In this document: positions 20,600 through 31,400 of the stretch, one piece after another
Layout of the letters: each line of letters starts with the position of its first letter
Position numbering within the stretch: the stretch's first letter is position 1
Assembly: GCA_944739405.2 (NCBI GenBank)
Contig: OX123196.2
Location: forward strand, 54,040,196 to 54,104,195
Source: Euclidia mi
Lineage: Eukaryota; Arthropoda; Insecta; Lepidoptera; Erebidae
Reading direction: 5' to 3'
DNA length: 64,000 nucleotides
Notes under the pieces: generated by a model
Databases searched by the model: none
Seen by the model: only the letters and a program-made list of their open reading frames with translations
What the model was told of the DNA's origin: nothing
Made by a program: the position numbers and the translations under genes

Positions 20600-22780
20600 C
20601 ATTGGTTATATTCATCTTATAAAAATTAAGACAGGTGCGTTACTCATTTAAGAAGCTGATTGAGATTTATATCTCCGTGCTTATTCAAAAGGAAGTTCAT
20701 GTATTATAGTCATTATTTTTAAGTCTAAATCATATTAAGGCTTCATTATATGATCGATTTTTTTGTGTTATTTCAACGTTGAGGTGTGTGCTTTGTTGGT
20801 TATCGTTTGGTAAATGAATAAACAAGTACCAATAGTGAGCACGACCAAAGGTAAAAAAAGCCTACAGAAGTTCATGCAGTACAAAGCACTTTATACACTA
20901 GGATTGCTAATTTTTCATCACACTGTGTAAACCCCATAGTTCGTCCGATAACGGCTAAAAGCAAAAAAGAGAACAACAAAAAAGAAAGCAACCAACATAC
21001 TAAAAGCACGCTACACTCCAGCACTTGAATGCCCTTCGCCCATCCAAGCTTTGTACCATGCTCAAATATTATCCAATCCCATGATGATTAAATACTCGAC
21101 TTTAAACTTTTCCTATTTGTATACATCAAACAATTTTATGGAAATGTCGGTAAAACAGAGTAATATATACCTTAAATTAATTAAATATCGCGAATAAGAT
21201 CCGTCTCCATAAAATTGTATGATGATGAAATACATACCTACATGATCAAATACATACTCATTTTTTAAGTCAGTTTTATACTACTTTTTTGTAAGTCAGT
21301 TAATAAGCTGTGTTCTACTACACCTTCGTCGAGTCAACAGAAAGAACTAATATTACAAATTACAATATTATTTATTTGATCACTGTTGCTGTAGTTTGTT
21401 ACTCCAAAATATGCCTTTGAACTGCCACAAATAACTCAATTCCAAACCAGAAATCATCACATTTCCCCTCACCGTCGAAAGTCAAAAGTCACGCGCGCAC
21501 CCTCTATCAGAAACCAGACCTATAAAATAAAAGTTTGACTATATATTCCCGTCACGCAAAGTTCAGACACCTCAAGTTTTTCCACAGTCGTGCAGGTGAC
21601 ATTGCCGAGTGGTGTAATTATAATAAAGCCCAGAAATATTGTCCAGTGGAGTGAGATTTGGCTCAACTCCAAACAGTATAATTTTTGCGGAGTCCACAGC
21701 TTAGATTTGTAATTCGCAGAAATTTATAGGCGATGAATGGAATAGTTTTAATTGTAAAACTTGTATTTTATTTGCTAGCAATGAGTAGTTGTGCCTTTAG
21801 AGACTACACCGTTTAATTTGTACTTACTGGACATTACACTAAAATCACCTAAAGTACCACAGTAATTTATTCGCCTTTCAGTCCGTGTTGTCCACTGAAA
21901 AAGCGTTATTGACACTAAGTAAATGATGCAAAGAACCACACTGCTTTATTTAGCTTTTGATTCCCGTTGTCCACTGAAACATCGATACTGACAGTCATAC
22001 ATTGCAACAAACAGAAAACTTGGTTTAGTATTTAAAACAATTTTTTTGAGGACGCACTTAAAAAAATATGTGAAATCATGACGATTTCACATAGGTTTCG
22101 GTCTCAAACGGTATCTTTTCAGTTCGTTGCACCAGAAAAGCAAGTAAGTAAATTTTAAAGTCGGATGCTACGGTCGCAAATCCGATTGCAATGGCATACT
22201 AGATAGCCCTTTAAAAACATCAACCGTAGCATTTCGCTCTTAAATCTTTTTCTTTTAAACACGATATTCGATATTTCTACAAATACTTTAACAAATTTTA
22301 TTTAAATTGCGGAATGTGGACATATTTGTATGGCTTGTTCAGTGATGCCACCAACATTTTCAATAAAAATATTTCCTAAAATTGTCACAGTATACATCTT
22401 ATCAAAAACTTGTCAAAAACAATCCAGTAATTACGTGACAGTAACAAACAATGCATCGAACACAAAGGGCTGTCAGACTATCGTCCGCTGTCAGTGTACC
22501 TGTGCGCGGCGATGTGTGAATCGTCCTTTATTGGATTTAAATAAGTTCGTTGATTAACGCATGTGGTGGCTGTGAATTATAAAGCTATGCCGCTAGGGAG
22601 ACAGCAGAATGGTAATGATATGTTGGTGTGTGTATGTAGTTTTTATTTTTATATTGTTCTGATGATCCGATATGTGTTGCCAATGAATTGATCTTGTCTT
22701 TATTACAACCCGGCTTTGCCGACGTCAGGGTTGGTTACCAAGACAAAAAAACACACGTGGTAATTTAATATATAAGCTAT
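20600..22780. other. No supported gene
   Basis: AT-rich. Short frames (for example 22330-22557, 75 codons, plus) lack recognisable domains. A TATA-like word (tataaaata, 21522) precedes a tcagaca by about 40 bases, which is not good spacing for a core promoter. Confidence 0.45.
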
Positions 22781-22784
22781 ATTA

Positions 22785-23530
22785 CAAATTCAAATTCAAA
22801 TCATTTATTGCAAAACTAAATGTACATGGTGATGGTATACAAAGGTATGTGCTTAAGACTTAGCGCCTTTTTCAAGCATAGCAATATAGCTGACTAGCAA
22901 TTATAAGATAAGTAAGTAGAAAACATTGTTATAATTGTTATATATATACCTACAGTTAATAGTTGTAGAGGTAGTCCGTAGTACAATTAATTGAAGATTA
23001 TATAACATTATTGAAATTAGGAAACATAGAATTAGTATTAATAGATCCATATAGAATTAGAAAATACAAAAAAAATATTATGTCCTTATTTAAAATATGT
23101 CAAAATAAATCAGCTCGTGTAATCAAGAGCTTCGTCATATACGTATTATTTAGACATGTAGGTATTATTATTATGAATATATTACTATTATTATTATGAA
23201 TATATTATTATTATGATTATATTAATATTATGATTATAAGTATTACTATTATTACGTCTCTAACTAATCAATTCTAATCATTTATTATTTAGGTATTTTG
23301 TAACAGAATAATAGCATTTTTGGATCAGAAAAAATTTGAGGCGTTTAGTAAATGTTGTTTCAAGCTTTTCTTCTTTAATAAATTTAGGTAATTTATTTAA
23401 TATCTTAACAGCCATGTAATATGGGCTCTCGTTGAGCATTTTTGTTTTTGAAGGAGGTAAGTGTAGTCTGTCTTTATGGCGTGTATTTAAATTGTGCATG
23501 TCTTTCACTTTATTAAAGGAGTCACTGTGT
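22785..23530 (-). pseudogene. LINE 3' end with RT C-terminal tail
   Basis: A minus-strand frame at 23508-23278 has NLNTRHKDRLHLPPSKTK and YYMAVKILNKLPKFIK. The order (TRxKD ... S ... (Y/G)xxxYNxLP) is typical of the C-terminal tail after RT in Jockey/CR1-type LINEs. Downstream, the minus strand becomes AT-rich and ends with a ttcaaattcaaat-type tail at 22785-22800. Heavily 5' truncated. Confidence 0.7.
23150..23260. repeat. ATT-rich microsatellite
   Basis: Irregular array of att/tat units including repeated tattattatgaatatatta, lying inside the 3' part of the LINE fragment. Confidence 0.75.
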
Positions 23531-23678
23531 CTGAAAACGAATGTAAATATTACTGCAAAATTTCACCTAAATATGTTAGCCAGATTTTTCGTGAAAAAGT
23601 AATAAACATCCAGACGTAAGAAAAAATCTTTCGATATGATTTTACATGCGGAGGCCCTTAGGGTGCGTTTCCACCGCT

Positions 23679-24530
23679 CGGCACCGTAGTCAACTGGGTG
23701 TCCGATCATTTGACAAAAAACAAATGAAAAATTTTCATTTTACAAATAACATTTGACAAAATTATACTTGATAAATTTATTATTTTACAAACTATTGTTT
23801 AATAAACTACTCATTACACAATATATTTACTATAAAAAAGCTAAAAAAAATATTTACAAATTGATTAAACATGTTATTTGGCAAAACAACGTAAAGCATA
23901 ACTAACATTTGTCAAAATGCCTTGCTTGGTAAATATTTTATTAAATATTTACCAATATTTTATTAAAAATCTACCATAATACAACAATTTTTGTGTAGGG
24001 TCAACTGAAACAATGGCTGGTTAGGTTAGATTAGAACTGCGACCATAACGACAGAACCGAATTCTACTTATTTCGCTTAATTCAGGCAATGTGTATTTTT
24101 TTAAAAGACTTAAGTTTCTATGGAATTAGGATTAATACAACATTATTACTTGCCTATAAATAATCTGTCCAAGATGAAAATTGCAACCAAGCAAATAAAT
24201 ATTTTCAAAATTTCGCGTCAGTATTGGTTAGAAATTAGTTATTTTTAAAAACTGATAATTTATCTTCTAACTTTTTGTACTATCACCAATTTGGCAAACG
24301 AATTATTTAGTCAAATGATTATTTTTAAAATAATTATTTAACATTTAAATTATTTTCTAAGTAACACAGTTGCGAAACCTTTATTATGTCAAATGATTGT
24401 TTTTAAAGTAATATGTTTGCAAAATGAAAGTTTGTCAAATGATTAGTTTTTCAAACGTTGTTTGTAAAATGATCTTTTGTCATACGTTTTTTGTCAAACA
24501 ATAGTAAACCAGTCCACTGACACGGTGCGA
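23679..24530. mobile_element. Long-TIR fold-back element
   Basis: The left region (cggcaccgtagtc... atcatttgacaaaaaacaaa ... ttttcattttacaaataac) is the diverged reverse complement of the right region at 24425-24530 (ttgtcaaatgattag ... cgttttttgtcaaacaa ... ctgacacggtgcga). The arms are about 90 bp. Extra tttgtcaaatgat/atcatttgaca words occur throughout. No coding seen. The class is unknown. Confidence 0.65.
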
Positions 24531-25904
24531 CAACGTTGGATAGGGAAGGCTAAATTGAATGGACTGATCGGAACTTCACTTAAATCTAGCTTCTTCTTCT
24601 CAAATCAACTCCACTCCGCACTCCACTTTAATGGAAACCCTTGCCACTTTTCACCAATCTTCTTCGCTCCACTCCGCGTCATTGGAAACAAACTCAAGCA
24701 TCAGCTTATTAACAAATTTTCAGTAAATTTAGCTACACGCTGATGCCACGGTAATGTCCATGGTACTGCAATCGGTTTTGGCGTATTGGTTAACCCATTT
24801 CATTTCACACAGAGTTCAACTCTAGTAGAACTGACAGTTATCGAAATAATTTGTTATGGTAAATTATGTTTATATTCAAATAGATACTCTATTTGAAAAC
24901 ATAATTTACTAGACATTTGCATTTAGGACGTCAACGATTCGATATAAGTAGGGCAATAAATATCAAACTATGTATAATCAACTGTGATATTGCGATAACC
25001 AAGGTAGCCATGTTGATCGATGTCAAATGCTGAGATTGGCTTTGGAGTTATCTTTATCACCAGTGACTCAATATCTGTATATAATGATCTAGTTCTTGAG
25101 TTTACTTCTATACTGCAAAAGAAAACACAGACCAGGTCTATAAATCAATGACCCAGCCATAGTTATGAGGAACGGCTACGGTTTCCTGTAATATATACTT
25201 CAAAACATTTATCTGCCTGCTTCACTCAATAAAAATAAGAGTACAATAGTATATAATAGTACAATTATTATGATGGTATAATCATGTTAAGTTACGTTAC
25301 GTAGTAATAATGCAATAAATTCGATCCCTTGCATCGTGAAATCCATAATTGTCTGTCAGATAATGAGGCAGCGCTGTAAGGTTTAATGATAAACACGAAA
25401 CTCATCCGATACGATAAACATACACTTATAATTAAAAATGCCTGATTTTTGGTAGAGAATGGTTATAAATTGAGTTGGAACTAGTTCATATAAAATGAAC
25501 TAGTTCCAACTCGTTTACTCTCTCACTATAACGCTGCATTAACACCGCTAAATCATCCAAACAGTCTTGCTCAATATCATTATTTATTTCGCATCCGTTC
25601 ATGTAAATAAAATAAGCAGTGAGCGCTATTGACGACTTGCGAGCGAACAAACCGGTTTTCTATCGATACAACTAGTTAGCCACCGCGTACAACTGTATTA
25701 TGTTATATTATTGTTTTTAAAGGCAACACACGCAGCTATATTTGACCCTGTGTCGCGGCGAACTTTACCAACATTCAGTCAAAAGTCATAAAGATCATCT
25801 GTATATATGTCACCGGAAAATAATAAAAACCGCAAATTTATAACATTCCTAGGAAATTTATAAACTTTCGTAGGATTCTAAACGGGGATGAAATTGTATT
25901 ATAT
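24531..25904. other. No supported gene; repeat-like and palindromic pieces
   Basis: 24580-24700 has repeated ctccactccgc words resembling a decayed interspersed repeat. A perfect hairpin at 25472-25512 is listed separately. The rest is AT-rich without features. Confidence 0.45.
25472..25512. repeat. Perfect 18-bp inverted repeat
   Basis: gagttggaactagttcat (25472-25489), a 5-base loop ataaa, then its exact reverse complement (25495-25512). It is too long and perfect to be expected by chance in AT-rich decayed DNA. Confidence 0.9.
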
Positions 25905-26200
25905 TGTAGCGGCGAGCGCCCGCGCCGGCTCATAACAACAACACCTGCGTCGTCCTGCGTTGCGAAGGCATGAGTCACACATAAGTACAATATGGCGGGC
26001 GGCGCGGCGGCCGGCGACAGAGCTAGCTAGTCATGCCTCTCGCTCCCTCATTGTATGATTTAATTATTTCTGACATACCCTATATTTTACATTGTGTTTG
26101 TAATTGTATAAAAGCTGAATATTATCAATAAACGTAACCAGACTATCACCGATTTTTCACTAAGAAGCATCTCACCCTGACTCTGATCGAATCCTCAACA
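25905..26200 (+). repeat. Gypsy C 5' LTR (296 bp)
   Basis: Starts TGTAGCGGCGAGCGCCCGCG and ends ..GAATCCTCAACA. Carries a TATA box (tataaaag, 26107-26114) and AATAAA (26127-26132). The 5' quarter is strongly GC-rich (cgcccgcgccgg, ggcgggcggcgcggcggccgg). Confidence 0.92.
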
Positions 26201-26201
26201 G

Positions 26202-26218
26202 TAGTGACCCCGCGTTTG
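26202..26218 (+). promoter_or_regulatory. Gypsy C primer-binding site
   Basis: tagtgaccccgcgtttg, one base inside the 5' LTR. It resembles TGGTGACCCCG, the complement of a tRNA-Trp 3' end used by CsRn1-clade elements, with a g-to-a change at position 2. Confidence 0.8.
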
Positions 26219-26225
26219 AAGAAGA

Positions 26226-27023
26226 ATGCTGAGCCAAGAACAGATTGACGCAATTAGCGTGAAGGCGCGCATACCACAATTTTGGCGAGATCAACCCCGT
26301 CTTTGGTTTGCTCAATTCGAGACGATGATCGCCAACCAAAAACTCGGAGACGTAGGAAAATTCGGCCTGGTGGTGGCACAGCTGACAAAAGTCAACGTGG
26401 AACAAATAAGCGATATCATCATGTCCGCCCCGGATACTGGAAGATACGAAGCGGTGAAGAAAAGGCTCGTGTCAGTTTATGAAGACTCAGAGGGTAAACA
26501 GTTACAAAAAATATTGAACGAGATGGATCTGGGCGACCAACGCCCATCACAATTACTTCGTCGGATGAGTGACTTGGCTCGAAACAAGATGGCGGACACT
26601 ACCCTGCGCATGCTATAGTTGGGACACCTACCAGCTTCGACCCGCGCCGTATTAACCGTGAGTGATGAAACCAAACTTGACGTATTGTCAGCCATGGCAG
26701 ACAAGATGGCGGAGCAAATGAAAGAGGTAAATTCCGTATGTACGTGCCAGAACCTACCGTCTGCGTCGCATTCTCCCGCCTCCGTAGACAGCACAATCCT
26801 CAATATGATCGAAACCTTGACCAAGGAGGTGGCTGCACTGAAAATGGATCGTACCAGAGATCATCATCGTAGACGAGCGCATTATTCCCGAAGCCGTTCG
26901 CGAACGAGATCACGTGACCCTCGAAATAACACCATGTGTTACTTTCATAGAAAATTTGGAAAAGCCGCTTATCGTTGCAGAAAACCATGCAGCTTTGAAA
27001 ATAAGGAGCAGACGGGAAACTAA
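26226..27023 (+). pseudogene. Gypsy C gag
   Basis: Starts MLSQEQIDAISVKARIPQFW, with the PxFW ... LWFAQFE block typical of CsRn1-type Gag N-termini. A TAG at 26616-26618 (probably from TGG) interrupts one otherwise continuous frame to 27023. The second half has a Ser-Arg-rich basic stretch (SRSRSRTRSR) and a zinc finger CYFHRKFGKAAYRCRKPC, with C-x2-H-x9-C-x3-C spacing. Role: RNA packaging and particle assembly. Confidence 0.88.
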
Positions 27024-27037
27024 AAGAGACTCCAGCC

Positions 27038-27466
27038 GTGGCGGTGGCCGAAGTCTTCGACTCATCATCATACCGCCTATTCATCAAGGACATAACCAGT
27101 GGGCAAAATTACCTCGTCGATACCGGCGCAAATGTTTCGGTACTACCCGCTACCAAAAAGAAAAACGCGACTCCGAGCCACTACTTGTACGCCGCCAACG
27201 GAACAAAGATACCCACATACGGCGAAAGAACAGAGGTACTGAATATCGGCATGCGACGACCCAACAAGTGGCGATTTGTGGTTGCGACAGTCAGCAGACC
27301 AATACTAGGCGCTGATTTTCTCCATCACCACTCTCTCATGGTGGATCTTCGCGGGAAAAGGCTAGTAGACAAAAACACAATTTATCAACACGTGGACATA
27401 TCATACAAACAGCAGAAGCAAGCATCCGAACGATCGATGATAATCTTCCGTATCACGATTTATTGA
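27038..27466 (+). pseudogene. Gypsy C protease
   Basis: Frame shifted relative to gag. Contains YLVDTGANVSVLPA (retropepsin DTG) and RPILGADFL near the C-terminus, the ILG-D/A-D-F motif of the family. The catalytic residues are intact. It continues into RT only after another frame change at about 27463. Confidence 0.88.
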
Positions 27467-28307
27467 CAAAGTACCCGAATAACACAAGACCGAGTTTGAA
27501 TCATGCGTCACACGGCGAAGTCGAACACTATATCGAAACTACCGGCCCCCCGATATATGCCAAAGCGAGACCACTGCCTCCGCATAAATATAACGCTGCA
27601 AAAGCTGAGTTCCAAGCGATTATGCACCAAGGAATCTGTCGACCATCAAACAGTCCCTGGGCAAGTCCACTACACATGGTGTTGAAAAAGGACGGCACAT
27701 ATCGGGCCTGCGGCGACTATCGTCGACTCAACGCCGTAACTACCCCCGATCGCTACCCGATACCACGCCTGCACGACTTTACCCACAATCTACAGGGCAA
27801 AAAGATCTTCTCAAAAATTTATCTGCAGAAGGCCTACTATCAAATTAGAACTAGAGAAGAAGACATCAAGAAGACAGCCGTTATTACCCCCTGCGGCCTT
27901 TATGAGTTCACAAGAATGTGTTTCGGCTTGAGGAACGCTGGCCAAACATTTCAGCGATATGTCGACAATGTGCTTCGCGGTCTATCCCGTGGTCGGTCCC
28001 ATTCGTGGACGATATCCTTCTGAGATCAGAAAATACAGAAGAGCACAGAAGAGAGCTTGAAGAAGTGTTTCGACGACTCAACGATTTCGGACTGCAAATC
28101 AATGTCGCTAAGTGTATCTTCGGTCAACCGAAATTGGATTTCCTAGGCTACACGATAAGCTCAGAAGGTATAGCTCCGACTGAAGAAAAAATTCAAGCCA
28201 TCAAGAGGTTCCCACTGCCAAATATAGTACAAGACTTACGTCGTTTCGTCGGAATGCTAAAATTTTACCGTTTGAATATACCCCACGCGGCTGAACACCA
28301 AAAATAA
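27463..28307 (+). pseudogene. Gypsy C reverse transcriptase, lesions at catalytic site and frame
   Basis: Fingers and palm are clear: NSPWASPLHMVLKKDGTYR, GDYRRLNAVT, then FSKIYLQKAYYQI where family members have Asp in place of that Tyr (GAT to TAT, 27820-27822); this is the first catalytic Asp. FGLRNAGQTFQR follows. A frameshift near 27990 is followed by PFVDDILL (the xxDD box), FLGYTISSEGI and VGMLKFYR, then a stop at about 28305. RT is therefore inactive. Confidence 0.92.
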
Positions 28308-28326
28308 TTAAACCAATATTTTCACA

Positions 28327-28882
28327 ATGCCAAGAAGAATGACAAAACCAAAATACAGTGGTCTACAACAACAAAACAAGCGGTTGAAATATGTAAACAA
28401 GACAAAGAAAATGCAGTACTTCTTTCGTACCCCTCTGCTGCCATACGTATTGATGACCGACGCGTCTAATACCTGTGCCGGCGCCGTTATACAACAAAAA
28501 ATTGATAACAAATGGAGACCGCTAGGATTCTTCTCTAAGAAGTTCAGTGAAGCTCAACAAAAATACAGCACGTACGACCGGGAACTTTCTCTCCATATAC
28601 ATGGCAATACGACAATTTCGCCGTGTTTTCGAAGGACGTGAATTGATCATATACACCGATCACAAACCATTAATTCACGCACTGACGGCGAACAACAACA
28701 CAGAGACACCGCGGCGCACGAAATACCTAGAATATATAGGACAGTTTACCTCGAACATTCAACATGTAGCTGGTGAACACAATCAAGTTGCCGACGCACT
28801 ATCACAAGTGGAAACAATTACCTGTCCGACGCCATTCGACTACAGCGAGTTAGAAAAAATCAAAATAAAAACGAAGAATTGA
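28327..28882 (+). pseudogene. Gypsy C RNase H
   Basis: Two overlapping frames. The first has LMTDASNTCAGAVIQQ (Asp) and STYDREL (Glu). After a frameshift near 28600, the second has LIIYTDHKPLIHAL (Asp) and ends HNQVADALSQ (Asp). All four catalytic acidic residues exist but not in one frame. Confidence 0.88.
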
Positions 28883-29328
28883 AACACCTACAGAAGGCCG
28901 AGAAGTACAATTTCAGAAGAATTATCATTCCACATTCCAGTACTCAAATCACATGCGAGTTGTCAATAAACACAGCGAGACCTTATTTACCACCCTACAT
29001 TAGAAAGGAAGCATTCCACGTGATTCACGACCTTAGCCACCCTGGAATAAGAGCTACACGAAAGCTTATCACGGCACGCTACTTTTGGCCGTCTATGAAT
29101 AGTGACGTGAACCGTTGGACTCGAACCTGTGACTCGACAGCGAGCGAAAGTGCAACAACACACCAAGTTACCTGTGGCGAGTTTCAAACAAGTTGATCGC
29201 TTGCGTCACGTACATATCGATGTCGTCGGTCCCTTACCGATATCTGAAGGATACCGATACCTATTAACCATGATTGATCGGGGTACCAAATGGCCCGAAG
29301 CCTACCCTCTGGAAGATATAACCGAAGA
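28879..29328 (+). pseudogene. Gypsy C integrase, 5' part
   Basis: Zinc-binding region with VIHDLSHPGIRATRKLI and YFWPSMNSDV, then, after a frameshift, HVHIDVVGPLPISEG with the first catalytic Asp and LTMIDRGTKWPEAYPLEDIT. Coding stops being gypsy-like near 29328, where LINE E's 3' tail (aagaaagagaaagaaaac) begins. Confidence 0.88.
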
Positions 29329-29929
29329 AAGAAAGAGAAAGAAAACATATTTATTCTGTTACGAACATAGTATAAAATAATTACATTTTTTTTAGCATAC
29401 ATTATAGGTTTTATATAGGTAACATAATTGGCCATCAACTCAGCGTTGTGCCATCTAGTTCAATAAGATGGCGCTGATATTCTGTTGGTACCATTATAAA
29501 CGAATTCACTAATAAATAAATAAATACTTATACTTTTTTTTTTTCATAGCCCCGGCCGGTCGTTTCACACTTACAGTCCATTCACAGTTATTTTACCTCT
29601 GACAGATGTCGGTGTTTGTTTTCTTTATGTTGGAATTGTACTCTGTGATGACAGGTATGTAAAATAGGGTTATCAGTGCATAACATTTTACCCAATATTA
29701 GTGGAAACTAGAATGTTCAACTGTAACCACCATGGGTGTGTAATCTAATTTCTATCACGTCTGCTTTGATTTGTTGGCAAAAAGTCACGTTAAACTGCTT
29801 GTATTTTTGGGACACTACTTATATGTAGGAAACTACTACTGTGTTGTATATGCATTATTTCATCGTTATTGCTAATTATTGTAAGCCTCCTTGTGTGATT
29901 CTAATTTGAATCAGTCATATCATATCATA

Positions 29930-30015
29930 ACAGCCTCTTGCAGTTCAATGCTAGGCCTCTCCAAAAAAGGAGGTATTGGCCTATTAAATCACGCTGGCCA
30001 GTCGGGTTGGTAAAG
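29930..30015 (+). repeat. SINE fragment (moth 'ggcctctcc' type)
   Basis: aatgctaggcctctccaaaa, aaggaggtattggcctatt and aatcacgctggccagtcggg follow the same order as the SINE at 35185-35490 (gggcctcttctc ... ggccatagtccaccacgctggcc). Truncated. Confidence 0.6.
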
Positions 30016-30129
30016 GATTTGTTTCAAGTTTTCTATCTCTTTGCAATGTTGGTTCTCTCTTAAAACTATTTTCTTGTTTCATGCTTATCTGAAAAAACCT
30101 TTAGCACTATCAATAAAGAAGGCGAAGTT

Positions 30130-31310
30130 GCGGCTTCCACATCTCAAAAAATCTCCGCGCCTAGAAAAAAAAGCAAGCAAGAAAAGAAAATTGTGTTAGA
30201 TGATTTCGATCTGTGCGCAGTCCGAAATAAAATAAACGAAATGTATACCGTCAGAAAAGAAATACTGACTTTGGTTTAACTCTTGGCGGCGTTAAAGATT
30301 GATATAAGTTTTCGTGGAGGTCGTACTATATTAAGGAAAATTATCCGACAAATTGAATTTCTATTAAAAAATTGTAGATCAAAAAGGAAGTTACTCATGG
30401 AGAGGCATAATATTGCAGCTTGGAGATACAGGTACCTTACCAATTTGAAACAACATCGCGATGAAGGCTGACCTATTATGTTCCTGGATGAGACCTATAT
30501 TCACGCGTTTTACACGGTGAATAAATGGAATAAACTGGCAAATAGAAAATGAAATGGGTATCTTAAAAAACGATTCCGTTGGTGCACGATGGATAACTGT
30601 TCATGCGGGTGGTGAAATAGGGTTTATACCAAACGCTTTATTAATCTTTAAATCCCAGTCGAAATCGGGTGACTACCATAAAGACATGAACAAAACAAAT
30701 TTCATGAAATGGCTTCAGGAAAGACTAATTCCTCATTTGCCGCCTAATATTGTAGTTGTTATGGATAATGCCCCTTATCACACAGTCAAGTTAAACAAGG
30801 TACCAACATTAAGTTCTACTAAAGCTGAAATGCAAAACTGGATCACAAATAAGGGGTTATCTTATCTGCCTACCATGGTGAAAGCTCAACTGTATGAAAT
30901 TATAAAAGACCATAAAGAAGCTCCAATATATGAAACTGATCAAATGCTTGAAGCTCAGGGCCGCAAAGTGGTTAGATTACCGCCATACCACTGCGAGCTA
31001 AACGCAATTGAATTTATGTGGAGTCTCATTAAAAGACGAGTCACAAGCAAAAATGTAGGACAAGAGGCAACCAACATTGTGAATTTAGCTGAAGAAGCTT
31101 TTCAGTCTATCACTGCAGAAGACTGGGAAAAAAGCAATGCAAACATGTGCGCCACATTGAAGACAAGCTTCGTGAAACAGATGGGTCTACGGATGCTGAA
31201 ATGGACAGGTTCATAATAGAATTAGATTCTGAGTCTGATACAGAATCTGATAGCAGTTACGAATCATCATTGGCAGTCCGAGAATCTGACAGCAGTTACG
31301 AATCATCATA
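30130..31310 (+). pseudogene. Long-spacing IS630/Tc1/mariner-type transposase, copy 1
   Basis: Segments in order: helical N-terminal part (30283-30471) with in-frame stops at about 30269 and 30472; first catalytic Asp in MFLDETYIHAF (30487-30489); after a frameshift a 220-codon frame (30554-31216) with VVVMDNAPYHTVK (second Asp) and LPPYHCELNAIEFMW (Glu). I count 81 residues between the second Asp and the Glu, far more than the 34-41 of Tc1/mariner. Another frame then encodes an acidic tail (DSESDTESDSSYESS, 31225-31310). Resembles what has been called the Sailor or DD82E group; that name is my inference. Confidence 0.85.
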
Positions 31311-31341
31311 ACATTGGCAGACCACATGGATCATTCTTATA

Positions 31342-31400
31342 GACTCACGTCTGTTTCCCTGAAGGGGTAGGCAGAGGTGTAATATAACACCCACATCATT
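31342..31400 (+). repeat. Short moth repeat 'gactcacg...ggggtaggcag' (1 of 4)
   Basis: gactcacgtctgtttccctg followed by aaggggtaggcagag. The same string, with 1-4 changes, is at 40870-40908, 50390-50430 (inverted) and 56040-56275 (longest copy). Confidence 0.7.

Larger units (their letters stand above)
29540..31340 (+). mobile_element. DDE transposon with long D-to-E spacing, copy 1
   Basis: Lies inside LINE E's 3' UTR. The transposase is recognisable from about 30130 to 31310. The ends are uncertain: I could not find a convincing inverted repeat matching copy 2 (CATTGGACAAAAC). A SINE fragment sits at 29930-30015, upstream of the coding region. Boundaries given are where LINE E homology stops (left) and the moth repeat begins (right). 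Confidence 0.6.

Noticed and set aside
21520..21570. Core promoter (TATA at 21522 and initiator-like tcagaca)
   Set aside because: Spacing of about 40 bases is wrong and no gene follows.
26914..27315. 133-codon plus-strand frame overlapping gypsy C gag and protease
   Set aside because: Arg/Thr-rich shadow of the real gag and protease frames, which carry the zinc finger and DTG motifs.
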